Shown here: positions 1 through 7,277 of the stretch, in pieces
Layout of the letters: each line of letters starts with the position of its first letter
Numbering within the stretch: the first letter of the stretch is position 1
Assembly (NCBI GenBank): GCA_023544605.1
Contig: JAMJFQ010000049.1
Location: 1-12,939 of the forward strand
Direction: 5' to 3'
Length of the DNA stretch: 12,939 nucleotides
Source: ANME-2 cluster archaeon
Lineage (GTDB): Archaea; Halobacteriota; Methanosarcinia; Methanosarcinales; Methanocomedenaceae
The notes under the pieces: model-generated
What the model saw: only the letters and a program-made list of their open reading frames with translations
What the model was told of the DNA's origin: nothing
Databases searched by the model: none
Position numbers and translations under genes: made by a program

Positions 1-104
1 AGATTTTACCTAAAGTCGGTGTCAACAAAATAACTGATTTTTGGAACAGTGCCTATTACCTTATCAGGTTTATATTGAGAAAGCTAAACATATTTGATAG
101 ATAA
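1..104 (+). CDS. 3' end of an unidentified gene (partial, cut by window edge)
   Basis: Reading from base 3, the third frame is open for 33 codons to a TAA at 102-104. The translation contains TDFWNSAYYLIRFILRKLNI, an aromatic and basic stretch like the C-terminal tail of a membrane-associated enzyme. The other two plus frames close early, at TAA 31-33 and within the first 15 bases. A T-rich stretch follows at 107-125. I do not recognise the family. A glycosyltransferase-type tail is only an impression. The tail is short, so that it is coding at all is likely rather than certain. Confidence 0.45.
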   Translation, partial: ILPKVGVNKITDFWNSAYYLIRFILRKLNIFDR

Positions 105-140
105 ATGTTTTTATTTGAACTTTATTGAAATTATAGTGTA

Positions 141-494
141 TTAAAATCGCAAAATAATATCGTCGATGTCTATTCGGCCCAGGGCCCACTCCTCGGGCAT
201 CAGGAACCAGTATGCCTCAATACTCCAACCCGTCAGGGTGATGCTGTATACTGCATCATGTTCTCATTTAGATTCAGCACTTAATTCATCATCAGGACCA
301 CCACCAGGTGATGACATGATCCTGTCATTGAACTCCAATATCACAGGTGGTAAGGTGAAGACCACATTCCACCCCCAACCTTTATTACCCATTAACGTAT
401 CAATATACCCCACAAAATATGCCAGTTTCATAGGCGGGATACGTCCCGCAGGGATGTGGCCCCAAAAAGGGCTGAACCGTGAAACCTGGGACAA
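141..494 (-). pseudogene. Possible relic of a minus-strand gene, interrupted by an in-frame TGA
   Basis: On the minus strand one frame runs from 494 (just after an in-frame TAG at 495-497) to a TAA at 141-143. Its only interruption is TGA at 264-266. Both sides look protein-like. Upstream there is a hydrophobic, Gly/Trp-rich part (KLAYFVGYIDTLMGNKGWGW) and then an acidic DDELSAE stretch. Downstream come GWSIEAYWFLMPEEW and RIDIDDIILRF. The first ATG in frame is at 429-431, with no convincing ribosome binding site. The plus-strand frame here (166-498) is Ser/Pro-rich, as expected for an antisense shadow. No family was recognised. A nonsense-mutated remnant is the simplest reading. An intact short protein ending at 264 is possible. 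Confidence 0.3.
434..449 (+). other. Short hairpin with a TACG loop in the rpl15e leader
   Basis: The arms gcggga (434-439) and tcccgc (444-449) pair perfectly around the four-base loop tacg, which fits the UNCG tetraloop class if transcribed. A weaker gccc/gggc pairing follows at 459-472. If transcription starts upstream of about 430, both lie in the rpl15e 5' leader. A regulatory role is inference only. Confidence 0.3.
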
Positions 495-515
495 CTAATT
501 GGAGATTACGAAACA

Positions 516-1106
516 ATGGCAAAATCAATGTACGGTTATATTAGAGATGCCTGGAAAGACCCGGACAAGACATACGTACACGAACTACGATGGCACAGGC
601 TCCAGGAATGGAGACGTGAGGCTTCAGTACAGAGAATAGACAAACCCACACGTCTTGACCGCGCCCGCAGCCTGGGTTACAAGGCTAAACAGGGCATTGT
701 CATGACAAGGGTAAGCATCAGGCGGGGCGGGGCCCGCAAAGCACGCTACATCAGGGGTCGCAGGACCAAACGTATGGGTGTGAACAAAATAACCCGTGGC
801 AAGAGCATCCAGCGCATGGCAGAAGAGCGGGCTGCACGCAGATTCCCTAACCTGCAGGTACTTAATTCATACTGGGTTGGCGAAGACGGCAAACACAAAT
901 GGTACGAGATCATCATGGTGGATATCAGCCACCCCGTCATAAAGAGCGACCCGAACCTGAACTGGTTGTGCGAACCCACCCAAAAAGGCAGGGTATTCAG
1001 GGGTAAGACCAGTGCCGGAGTTAAAGGTCGCGGTCAGCGCAAACGGGGTAAAGGTACTGAGAAGACCAGACCAAGTATCAGGTCCCGGGGCAATCTTGGA
1101 AAGTGA
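516..1106 (+). CDS. rpl15e: 50S ribosomal protein L15e
   Basis: This is the large-subunit protein L15e, shared by archaea and eukaryotes and absent from bacteria. The 196 residues match the family's usual length. The highly basic chain carries the family blocks: MYGYIRDAW at the N-terminus, LGYKAKQG (53-60), the RFPNLQVLNSYWVGEDG region (109-125), and a C-terminal rRNA-binding part with FRGKTSAGVKGRGQRKRGKG (161-180). The ATG at 516 follows a GGAG at 501-504 with normal spacing. It is the first gene of the exosome superoperon and is followed by a 58-base gap before the COG1325 gene. Identification is secure; its promoter is not clear. Confidence 0.96.
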   Translation: MAKSMYGYIRDAWKDPDKTYVHELRWHRLQEWRREASVQRIDKPTRLDRARSLGYKAKQGIVMTRVSIRRGGARKARYIRGRRTKRMGVNKITRGKSIQRMAEERAARRFPNLQVLNSYWVGEDGKHKWYEIIMVDISHPVIKSDPNLNWLCEPTQKGRVFRGKTSAGVKGRGQRKRGKGTEKTRPSIRSRGNLGK

Positions 1107-1164
1107 GGTGAACAACCTCACATCCGTTCATTTTGTTGTGTCTCAGCATCAATGAGCTTTAAGC

Positions 1165-1620
1165 ATGATGCATTATATCATACTTCGAACTACTGCCCAG
1201 GCAACGGAAGATCCCACAAAGGTCAGGTCGGCCCTGGAATTATTCCTCCCACCGTCGAGTGGGGAAAAGGATGACAACGGCACCATCCATGAAACCAGTG
1301 CCACAGGTTACCATGGTAATCCCATTATTGTGATGGAAGCTGAAGTGAGAAAGAAAAAAGACACTCAGTATATATTAAACCACATAACACGCAACATTGG
1401 AGCTACTGGGAAGGAGAGGCTGATCAGTGAATTACCACGGCGGATGGATGATGACTGTAACCTGTTCCTCAGATTTGACAAACAACAAGCATACCAGGGC
1501 AGACTGGTAATTACCGGCTCATCAGATGCTGTACATATAAAAATGAAGATCGAAGTATATCCGGCCAGGCGTGAGGCTGCAATCGAAGCCGCCCGGGAAA
1601 TGTTTGAAATGGAGGATTAA
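1165..1620 (+). CDS. RNA-binding protein of the COG1325 (dsRBD-fold, exosome-associated) family
   Basis: This is a 151-residue protein of the archaeal family annotated as 'exosome subunit, RNA-binding protein with dsRBD fold' (COG1325, PF01877). The N-terminal MMHYIILRTTAQATEDPTKV, the middle GYHGNPIIVMEAEV (about 48-61), the LRFDKQQAYQG block (about 102-112) and the amphipathic C-terminal helix are typical. Members sit at this place in the superoperon, between L15e and the RNase P subunits. The exosome link rests mainly on that gene order, and I know of no settled biochemical role. Two adjacent ATGs (1165 and 1168) are possible starts and neither has a strong ribosome binding site. The stop is two bases before rnp3. 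Confidence 0.85.
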   Translation: MMHYIILRTTAQATEDPTKVRSALELFLPPSSGEKDDNGTIHETSATGYHGNPIIVMEAEVRKKKDTQYILNHITRNIGATGKERLISELPRRMDDDCNLFLRFDKQQAYQGRLVITGSSDAVHIKMKIEVYPARREAAIEAAREMFEMED

Positions 1621-1622
1621 GC

Positions 1623-2336
1623 ATGGGTGTGATCAAACAATCCAGATTCTACGACCTTAATATCCACCCGCTGCCCGACTGTGCAGGTTCCCCGGCCAGG
1701 TTGGTACTGGAAGCCAGAGATATGGGATACTCAGGGATATGCCTGACCTCTTTCAATTCCGATAATACTTTTTTCGAACATGACATCCCTTTGCCTCCGT
1801 TCAATGACTTTGAGATATACACCGGAATCGAGATCCAGGTCGAAAGGGTAGCTAAACTTACAAAAGAAGTGAATAGACTGAGGGGGCGGGCAGATATCAT
1901 CATCATCGGTGGGGGAAATGAGGATATTAACCGCGCATCTGCAGAGAACGGGAAGGTGGATATCCTGGCCCATCCCGCTGCTCACGGTAAACCTTTGAAC
2001 CATGTGCTGGCAAAAGCAGCCGCAGATAATGGTGTAGCAGTGGATTTCAATATGGATGCATTGATAATGCAAAGGGGAGGCAGCAGGATAAAAGTTCTCA
2101 CAGCCATGCGGCAAAATCTTATGCTTGCCAGGAAATACACTGTCCCTATGGTAATCACCAGTAATGCCCGGTCCCATTACGACCTGCGCGGTCCCAGGGA
2201 GATGATGGCACTTGCCATGTTTTTGGGCATGACCCAGGACGAAGCACGTAATGCGCTCTCAAAAGTGCCAAAGGGTATCATCAAGCGTAATACAGACAGC
2301 AACCGCATCATGGAAGGCGTGGAAGTGGCGAAATGA
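1623..2336 (+). CDS. rnp3: Ribonuclease P protein component 3 (Rpp30/p30 homologue)
   Basis: This is a protein subunit of archaeal RNase P, which helps the catalytic RNA cut 5' leaders from pre-tRNA; it works as a pair with Rnp2 (Pop5). The 237 residues fit a TIM-barrel-like, PHP-related fold. Seen are FYDLNIHPLPD (9-19), MGYSGICLTSF (34-44), VDILAHPAA (112-120), VAVDFNMDALI (138-148) and the VITSNARSHYDLRGPREM region (177-194). The GGAGG at 1611-1615, inside the end of the upstream gene, serves as ribosome binding site for the ATG at 1623. Its stop overlaps the rnp2 start (ATGA), so the two partner subunits are translationally coupled. Confidence 0.93.
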   Translation: MGVIKQSRFYDLNIHPLPDCAGSPARLVLEARDMGYSGICLTSFNSDNTFFEHDIPLPPFNDFEIYTGIEIQVERVAKLTKEVNRLRGRADIIIIGGGNEDINRASAENGKVDILAHPAAHGKPLNHVLAKAAADNGVAVDFNMDALIMQRGGSRIKVLTAMRQNLMLARKYTVPMVITSNARSHYDLRGPREMMALAMFLGMTQDEARNALSKVPKGIIKRNTDSNRIMEGVEVAK

Positions 2337-2869
2337 AGATATTACCTCCTACCCTGAGGGAATCGAAACGGTATATAGCTTTTTCACTATCCTCAGAAGA
2401 TGAGATTTCCAGGCGCGACCTTGTCAATGAATTAAACTTTGCAGGGGCAACGCTTGTGGGGGATGTGGGCAGCAGTGAGATGGGTATGCGACTGCTGGCT
2501 TTTAACGAGCGCAGGGGTATTGTACAATGTGCTGCAAACAAAGTGTGGGAAACCAGGGGTGTGATGGCATCGCTTTCATCCGTAAAGAATGTGCGAGTGA
2601 GGATGAAAATACTGGGGATTTCGGGCACCGTGCGTGCAGCCACCAAAAACTATTTACTAATCAAGGACATTAAACAGGTCGAACTAGAGAAAAAAAGAAC
2701 CGCAGAATTGGATAAATGTGAATTTTTCATAGCCAACAGGGCGATTTCAGGCAAGGTAATCCGTAAGGAAAATAACGAAATTGATATATTGCCGGAAAGC
2801 CCTCAATATGAAGAGAAACTGAATAATTCAGGTACCAGATATTTTGGTATGACGGTTTTTGATTTATGA
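2333..2869 (+). CDS. rnp2: Ribonuclease P protein component 2 (Pop5 homologue) with C-terminal extension
   Basis: This is the RNase P protein Rnp2/Pop5, the partner of Rnp3 in activating the RNase P RNA. Family features are LPPTLRESKRYIAFSLSSED (4-23), the VGDVGSSEMGMRLLAF block (42-57), the GIVQCAANKVWETRG strand (62-76) and LGISGTVRAATKNYL (94-108). At 178 residues it is longer than the compact Pop5 core, which ends near residue 110-115. The tail (about 116-178) is charged and then ends in the ordered-looking TRYFGMTVFDL. The ATG overlaps the rnp3 stop by four bases. The family call is firm, but the role of the extension is unknown. Confidence 0.9.
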   Translation: MKILPPTLRESKRYIAFSLSSEDEISRRDLVNELNFAGATLVGDVGSSEMGMRLLAFNERRGIVQCAANKVWETRGVMASLSSVKNVRVRMKILGISGTVRAATKNYLLIKDIKQVELEKKRTAELDKCEFFIANRAISGKVIRKENNEIDILPESPQYEEKLNNSGTRYFGMTVFDL

Positions 2870-2889
2870 GATAAGGAGATTGATTAATT

Positions 2890-3669
2890 ATGCAGATGGC
2901 ACCACAAATGGGCTATGATAGGGCTATTACTGTGTTTAGTCCTGACGGAAGGTTGTTCCAGGTTGAATATGCCCGCGAAGCTGTTAAGCGGGGCACCACT
3001 GCCGTGGGGGTAAAAGCCGTTGACGGCGTTGCACTGCTTGTGGACAAACGCGTGACCAGCAAACTGCTGGTGGCCGAGTCCATTGAAAAGATATTCCAGA
3101 TAGATGACCATATGGGAGCCGCCACTTCAGGTTTAGTAGCTGATGCCAGGGCACTGATAGACAGGGCGAGGGTGGAAGCGCAAATTAACAAGGTATCCTA
3201 TGACGAGCCCATTGGAGTAGAGGTCCTGTCCAAGAAGATTTGCGACTTTAAACAAACCTACACCCAGTATGGAGGCGTAAGACCTTTTGGTACTGCACTT
3301 TTAATAGCTGGTGTTGAAGACAATGAAGCAAGGCTTTTCGAGACAGACCCCAGCGGTGCACTGTTGGAATACAATGCTACCGGAATTGGTGCAGGCCGGG
3401 CTGAGGTAATGGAAGTCTTTGAGGAAAAATATTCGGATGACATCAAACTGGATGATGCCATTTTACTGGGCCTTGAGGCACTGCACAATACCACTGAAGG
3501 GAGGTTCGAAGCATCTACCATAGAAGTAGGTGTTGTAGAACTGGAATCAAAGCAGTTCAAGAAACTTGAACCCCAGGAAGTTGCCGATTATGTCCAGAAA
3601 GTACTGGATGCCCATTCTGAAGACGAGGATTCTAGTGAAGAACCGGTGGATGAAGGTGCTGAGGAATAA
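2890..3669 (+). CDS. psmA: Proteasome subunit alpha (20S core)
   Basis: This is the alpha subunit of the archaeal 20S proteasome, forming the outer heptameric rings that gate entry and dock the regulatory ATPase. The 259 residues show the alpha signature YDRAITVFSPDGRLFQVEYA (9-28), AVKRGTTAVGV (31-41), GGVRPFGTALLIAG (128-141) and ETDPSG (151-156). Lys67 (EKIFQ) corresponds to the pocket lysine that binds ATPase C-termini in this family. The N-terminus precedes the YDRAIT gate motif, as expected. The last 17 residues are strongly acidic. An AAGGAG at 2873-2878 precedes the ATG. Alpha subunits often sit next to RNase P genes in this superoperon; the catalytic beta subunit is not in the window. 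Confidence 0.96.
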   Translation: MQMAPQMGYDRAITVFSPDGRLFQVEYAREAVKRGTTAVGVKAVDGVALLVDKRVTSKLLVAESIEKIFQIDDHMGAATSGLVADARALIDRARVEAQINKVSYDEPIGVEVLSKKICDFKQTYTQYGGVRPFGTALLIAGVEDNEARLFETDPSGALLEYNATGIGAGRAEVMEVFEEKYSDDIKLDDAILLGLEALHNTTEGRFEASTIEVGVVELESKQFKKLEPQEVADYVQKVLDAHSEDEDSSEEPVDEGAEE

Positions 3670-3699
3670 TCGACCCGTACATTTTTCGATGTGTTGAAC

Positions 3700-4395
3700 A
3701 TGGTTACACTGGATGATGCTGTAATTGCCAGACTCAAGAAAGGAGGTAAACAGTTCGAGGTATATGTGGATCCGGATGGTGCATTTTCCTTAAAACGTGG
3801 TGAAGAGATAGATATAGAAAAGATACTGGCAGTGGAAGATGTGTTCGAGAATGCCAGCCGGGGAGACCGCCCAGCAGAACAGGATATTGAGAACACATTC
3901 GAAACCCATGATGTATTTGAAATTGCTATGCATATTATCCTGCACGGCGAGATACACCTGACCACAGAGCAGCGCAAAGTCATACTTGAACAAAAGAAAC
4001 GTAAAATAATCACGACTATAGCGGCCAATGCTATTAACCCGCAGACCAGGACTCCGCATCCGCCAAACAGGATAGAACATGCTATGGAAGAAGCAGGCGT
4101 ACATATTGATCCCATTAAAAGTGTAGAAGAACAGGTCAAGACCGTCATGAAGGCGATACGTCCAATCATACCTATCCGCTTTGAGGAAATCGATATTGCA
4201 GTTAAGATCGGTATGGATTATGCTCCCAAGGCGTATGGGCCTATTTCACAATTCGGGACCGTGAGCAAGGAGGAATGGCAAAAAGATGGGAGTTGGATCG
4301 GTGTTGTCACCATTCCCGCAGGTATGCAGGACGATTTCTTTGGTCTGGTCAACCATTTGACAAAAGGGAATGCTGAGATACGTGTTTTGAAGTGA
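3700..4395 (+). CDS. Ribosome maturation protein SBDS homologue
   Basis: This is the archaeal SBDS (Shwachman-Bodian-Diamond syndrome) protein. In eukaryotes the family releases eIF6 from the 60S subunit together with EFL1; in archaea a role in large-subunit maturation is inferred. It has 231 residues in three domains: an FYSH domain (about 1-88, with VTLDDAVIARLKKGGKQFEV at 2-21), a central helical domain (about 89-160, TTEQRKVILEQKKRKII) and a C-terminal ferredoxin-like domain (about 161-231). I chose the ATG at 3700 because the family begins with MVTLDEAV-type sequence. A GTG at 3691 would add three residues. Neither has a clear ribosome binding site. It lies between psmA and rrp4, its usual position. 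Confidence 0.94.
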   Translation: MVTLDDAVIARLKKGGKQFEVYVDPDGAFSLKRGEEIDIEKILAVEDVFENASRGDRPAEQDIENTFETHDVFEIAMHIILHGEIHLTTEQRKVILEQKKRKIITTIAANAINPQTRTPHPPNRIEHAMEEAGVHIDPIKSVEEQVKTVMKAIRPIIPIRFEEIDIAVKIGMDYAPKAYGPISQFGTVSKEEWQKDGSWIGVVTIPAGMQDDFFGLVNHLTKGNAEIRVLK

Positions 4396-4425
4396 TCAGA
4401 CGATAAATGTTGATTTGAGGTTGAA

Positions 4426-5133
4426 ATGAATAAAAAATTAGTAATTCCTGGCGATTTTCTATCTGATGATGTCAGCAAAGCAGGCGATGGCACTTATGTG
4501 CAGGACAGGAAAGTTTACTCAAACCTATATGGAGTTGCCAGTGAAAAAGATAAGATACGGGTTGTTTCGTTATCGGGAAAATATATCCCATCCAGCGGCG
4601 ATGTGATCATCGGTACAGTCAAATCTGTCACATTTTCAAACTGGATACTTGATGTCAATTCACCTTATGAAGGTTGGCTGAATTCTTCAGAATATCCAAG
4701 ACGGATCGATTCCAGTGACATGAGCAAATACCTGACTGTAGGAGACTCGGTGATGGTCATGGTAAAGGACCTTACTCCTTCCATGAAGATAGACCTCACC
4801 ATGCGCAACAACCGATCAAGAACTATCAACAACGGCATACTCATGGAAATATCACCCGTTAAAGTGCCAAGAATAATTGGAAGAGGGGGTTCTATGATCT
4901 CGATGTTGAAAAAAGAAACGAACTGCAATATCTTTGTGGGGCAGAATGGCATCATATGGCTGACCGGTAAGGATAAAGATATAGAAAAGGCTGTGAATGC
5001 AATAACCGTAATAGAGAATGAAGCCCACAAACAAGGACTTACAGAACGAATTGGCAGACTGTTGAAAGAAGGTGTGGAAGATAATAAAGCAGTACCCCAA
5101 AGTCCGGATATTTTGAATGAACTTCTGGACTGA
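4426..5133 (+). CDS. rrp4: Exosome complex RNA-binding subunit Rrp4
   Basis: Rrp4 is a cap subunit of the archaeal exosome. Its trimer sits on the Rrp41/Rrp42 hexamer and feeds RNA into the phosphorolytic chamber. The 235 residues show the expected order: an N-terminal beta domain (about 1-50, VIPGDFLSDD at 6-15), an S1 domain (about 57-128, with GDVIIGTV and NSPYEGWL) and a KH domain (about 140-205) with IGRGGSMI (151-158) as its RNA-binding loop. A GAGGT at 4417-4421 precedes the ATG. The start of rrp41 follows 34 bases after the stop. The other possible cap subunit, Csl4, is not in this window. Confidence 0.95.
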   Translation: MNKKLVIPGDFLSDDVSKAGDGTYVQDRKVYSNLYGVASEKDKIRVVSLSGKYIPSSGDVIIGTVKSVTFSNWILDVNSPYEGWLNSSEYPRRIDSSDMSKYLTVGDSVMVMVKDLTPSMKIDLTMRNNRSRTINNGILMEISPVKVPRIIGRGGSMISMLKKETNCNIFVGQNGIIWLTGKDKDIEKAVNAITVIENEAHKQGLTERIGRLLKEGVEDNKAVPQSPDILNELLD

Positions 5134-5167
5134 AAAAATACTATTTACAAATGAGAGGAATAATACA

Positions 5168-6097
5168 ATGAGTGACAGACCAGAAAAGTTCATAGACGAA
5201 AATGGTTTACGTCTTGACGGAAGAAAACTCGACCAGATACGCGATGTTAAGATTGAAGTTGGCGTACTGGCCAGGGCTGATGGTTCATGTTATCTTGAAT
5301 TCGGTAAGAACAAGGTAATTGCAGCAGTATATGGGCCCAGGGAAGTACATCCCAGGCATCAGCAGAAATCAACCAGGGCCATTGTGAGATATAAGTACAA
5401 TATGGCCTCATTCTCGGTTGAAGACCGAAAGCGGCCCGGACCTGACCGCCGGAGTACTGAAGTATCAAAAGTGAGCCGGGAAGCACTTGAAGATCAGGTT
5501 TTCACTGAATATTTCCCGAAATCCGCTATCGATATTTTTGTAGAGGTATTGCAGGCGGATGCAGGAACCAGGACAGCTGCCCTTAACGCAGCATCCGTAG
5601 CCCTGGCCGATGCAGGTATCCCCATGCGGGGATTGGTCAGTGCATGTGCATTTGGAAAAGTTGACGATACTCTTGTAGTGGACCTGAACAAAGATGAGGA
5701 CAATTACGGACAGGCAGATGTTCCCATTGCAATGACACCGGATGGAAAGATCACCCTGTTGCAGATGGACGGGCATCTTACACCTGAAGAGCTGAAAACT
5801 GGCCTGGAGATGGCGCAGGAGGGATGCCGTCAGGTGTATGAAGTGCAGAGACAGGCACTGATGGACCATTATGCCAAGATGCAGGACGAAACTAAAGCAC
5901 CATCTGTGGAAGAGGTCGTAATTGCTGAGGAAAATGAAGTTTCAGAGGATGTTAGCACTCCACCTGAAGAAATGAAAGAAAAGGTTGTAGATGAAAGTGG
6001 TGAGGAAGAACCTGAAGTAGAGAAAGCCTTGCCCGAAGAAGAGGACGAGGAAACGGTTGAGGAACCTGACACAGAGGAGGATGATTCCTATGAATAA
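5168..6097 (+). CDS. rrp41: Exosome complex exonuclease Rrp41, with long acidic C-terminal tail
   Basis: Rrp41 is the catalytic RNase PH-type subunit of the archaeal exosome, degrading RNA 3' to 5' by phosphorolysis in a hexamer with Rrp42. In its 309 residues I see LRLDGRKLDQIR (14-25), the RNA-binding RKRPGPDRRS segment (88-97), the phosphate-binding AGTRTAALNAAS region (132-143) and the acidic EDNYGQADVPIA motif (177-188), which carries the conserved catalytic-site aspartates. I use the ATG at 5168, after AGAGG at 5154-5158, because the family starts shortly before LRLDGRK; an earlier in-frame start at 5117 would overlap rrp4. The core ends near residue 240. About 70 further residues are Glu/Asp-rich, well beyond the roughly 245-residue norm. 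The gene overlaps rrp42 by eight bases. Confidence 0.95.
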   Translation: MSDRPEKFIDENGLRLDGRKLDQIRDVKIEVGVLARADGSCYLEFGKNKVIAAVYGPREVHPRHQQKSTRAIVRYKYNMASFSVEDRKRPGPDRRSTEVSKVSREALEDQVFTEYFPKSAIDIFVEVLQADAGTRTAALNAASVALADAGIPMRGLVSACAFGKVDDTLVVDLNKDEDNYGQADVPIAMTPDGKITLLQMDGHLTPEELKTGLEMAQEGCRQVYEVQRQALMDHYAKMQDETKAPSVEEVVIAEENEVSEDVSTPPEEMKEKVVDESGEEEPEVEKALPEEEDEETVEEPDTEEDDSYE

Positions 6098-6869
6098 TCA
6101 TGTCGTATCAATAATACAGAAAGACCAATTGATCCGTCTAATGTTGAAAGGCGAGCGACTTGATGGTCGTAAACCTGAAGAAACACGGGAAATTTCAATT
6201 GAAACAGGTATTATTGATAAAGCTGAAGGTTCGGCACGGGTGGAGATCGGCGATACCAAGATAGTTGCCGGTGTGAAGATACAGCCCGGCACACCGTTCC
6301 CTGACACTCCTGATGTGGGTGTTATCATTACCAGTATGGAACTGATACCTCTTGCATCCCCTGAATTTGAATCCGGTCCCCCCAGAGAGAATGCCATTGA
6401 ACTTGCCAGGGTGACTGACAGGGGTGTCCGTGAATCAGGCGCAATAGATTTAAAGAAGTTGTGCATTAAAGAGGGAGAGCAAGTCTGGATGGTCTTCATT
6501 GATATCCATGTACTGGATGACGGCGGAAACATCATGGATGCAGCTTCACTGGGTGCTATTGCAGCACTAATGACAGCCAAGATACCTGGTGAACGCTATG
6601 GTATTGGTGAAGATATGCCCCTGCCCATGAGAGATATACCGGTGTCAGTGACCGCAGTGGATATCGGCGGCGGGATCGTATTTGACCCGTCCATGGAAGA
6701 GGAGCGGGTTGCTGATTGCAAGCTGACCGTAATTTCCAATCAGGAAGGTGCCATCGCTGGCATGCAAAAAAGCGGAAATGGATCGCTTACCGTTGATCAG
6801 ATCAATCATATAGTAGAAGTATCCTGCAAAAAAGCGCAGGAGATTAGAGAAAAATTCCTGGAGATTTAG
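6090..6869 (+). CDS. rrp42: Exosome complex subunit Rrp42
   Basis: Rrp42 is the non-catalytic RNase PH-fold partner of Rrp41 and builds the alternating hexamer with it. The 259 residues are the normal length. Seen are ERLDGRKPEETREI (22-35), EGSARVEIGDTKIVAGVK (46-63), PRENAIELARVTDRGVRESG (98-117), the VWMVFIDIHVLDDGGNIMDA block (132-151) and the DPSMEEERVADCKLTVI region (199-215). The ATG at 6090 is chosen because GGAGG (6076-6080) lies nine bases upstream. The ATG at 6081 touches that motif and is unlikely to be used. Translation is probably coupled to rrp41, whose stop lies inside the first codons. A three-base gap leads to rpl37ae. Confidence 0.95.
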   Translation: MNNHVVSIIQKDQLIRLMLKGERLDGRKPEETREISIETGIIDKAEGSARVEIGDTKIVAGVKIQPGTPFPDTPDVGVIITSMELIPLASPEFESGPPRENAIELARVTDRGVRESGAIDLKKLCIKEGEQVWMVFIDIHVLDDGGNIMDAASLGAIAALMTAKIPGERYGIGEDMPLPMRDIPVSVTAVDIGGGIVFDPSMEEERVADCKLTVISNQEGAIAGMQKSGNGSLTVDQINHIVEVSCKKAQEIREKFLEI

Positions 6870-6872
6870 TTC

Positions 6873-7256
6873 ATGGCAAAGAAATATACCCGAAAAGGTC
6901 ACAAAACCCGTTCAGCAGGCAGGTTCGGGGTCCGTTACGGTAGGAAAGTCCGAAAACTGGTAGCAAATATCGAAGAACGCATGAGACAGGGATATAAATG
7001 TCCTGAGTGCGGCCTGATAACGATACGCCGCACAGATACCGGTATCTGGAATTGCACCAAGTGCGACTATACATTCACAGGCGGCACCTATGTGCCCCAT
7101 ACGTCCATGGGTCTTGCGGTAAATCGGTCTGTTAAGAAGGCTATGGAGTCTGATTTATTCATTGAGGACCTGGAACCAGAAACCGAACAAATGGAATCGG
7201 TCACCAAAGAAGTTGTTGCTGAAGAAGAAACAACTTCAGAGGAAATGCCATTTTAG
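6873..7256 (+). CDS. rpl37ae: 50S ribosomal protein L37Ae with acidic C-terminal extension
   Basis: This is a zinc-ribbon protein of the large ribosomal subunit, specific to archaea and eukaryotes. The basic N-terminus (MAKKYTRKGHKTRSAGRFG), the first knuckle CPEC (43-46) and the second knuckle CTKC (61-64) with the following FTGGTYVPHTSMG define the family. The normal protein is about 90 residues. Here residues 92-127 form an added Glu-rich tail ending TTSEEMPF, which is unusual for an rRNA-binding protein. Its ATG is three bases after the rrp42 stop, with GGAG overlapping the end of rrp42. Placement beside exosome genes is the ancestral archaeal order. Confidence 0.94.
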   Translation: MAKKYTRKGHKTRSAGRFGVRYGRKVRKLVANIEERMRQGYKCPECGLITIRRTDTGIWNCTKCDYTFTGGTYVPHTSMGLAVNRSVKKAMESDLFIEDLEPETEQMESVTKEVVAEEETTSEEMPF

Positions 7257-7277
7257 GGCAGACCAGGGTGAGATCAG

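Larger units (their letters stand above)
105..515. other. Region without an intact gene upstream of rpl15e
   Basis: This stretch lies between the partial gene ending at 104 and rpl15e. Apart from the possible minus-strand relic (141-494) it holds an AT-rich part at 105-165, a weak TATA-like tcaatatacc near 398-407, and a perfect 6-bp hairpin at 434-449. I see no tRNA, snoRNA or recognisable SRP or RNase P RNA. The promoter of the superoperon must lie here or further upstream, but no box stands out clearly. Confidence 0.5.

Noticed and set aside
264..266. TGA read as selenocysteine or stop read-through
   Set aside because: No SECIS-like structure was seen, and selenocysteine is not expected in the Methanosarcinales-type host suggested here; a nonsense mutation is simpler.
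166..498. 110-codon plus-strand frame ending just before the rpl15e ribosome binding site
   Set aside because: Its Ser/Pro-rich composition fits an antisense shadow of the more protein-like minus frame, it has no ribosome binding site, and no family was recognised.
3691..3699. GTG start for SBDS three codons upstream
   Set aside because: The family begins with MVTLD-type sequence, matching ATG 3700; nothing in the sequence favours the GTG.
5117..5167. Longer start for rrp41 overlapping the end of rrp4
   Set aside because: The ATG at 5168 has AGAGG at good spacing and gives the family's usual short lead into LRLDGRK; the 17 extra residues look unlike any Rrp41 N-terminus.
6057..6089. Longer start for rrp42 (including ATG 6081)
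   Set aside because: GGAGG at 6076-6080 would lie inside or touching those starts; ATG 6090 is nine bases from it and gives a standard-length protein.
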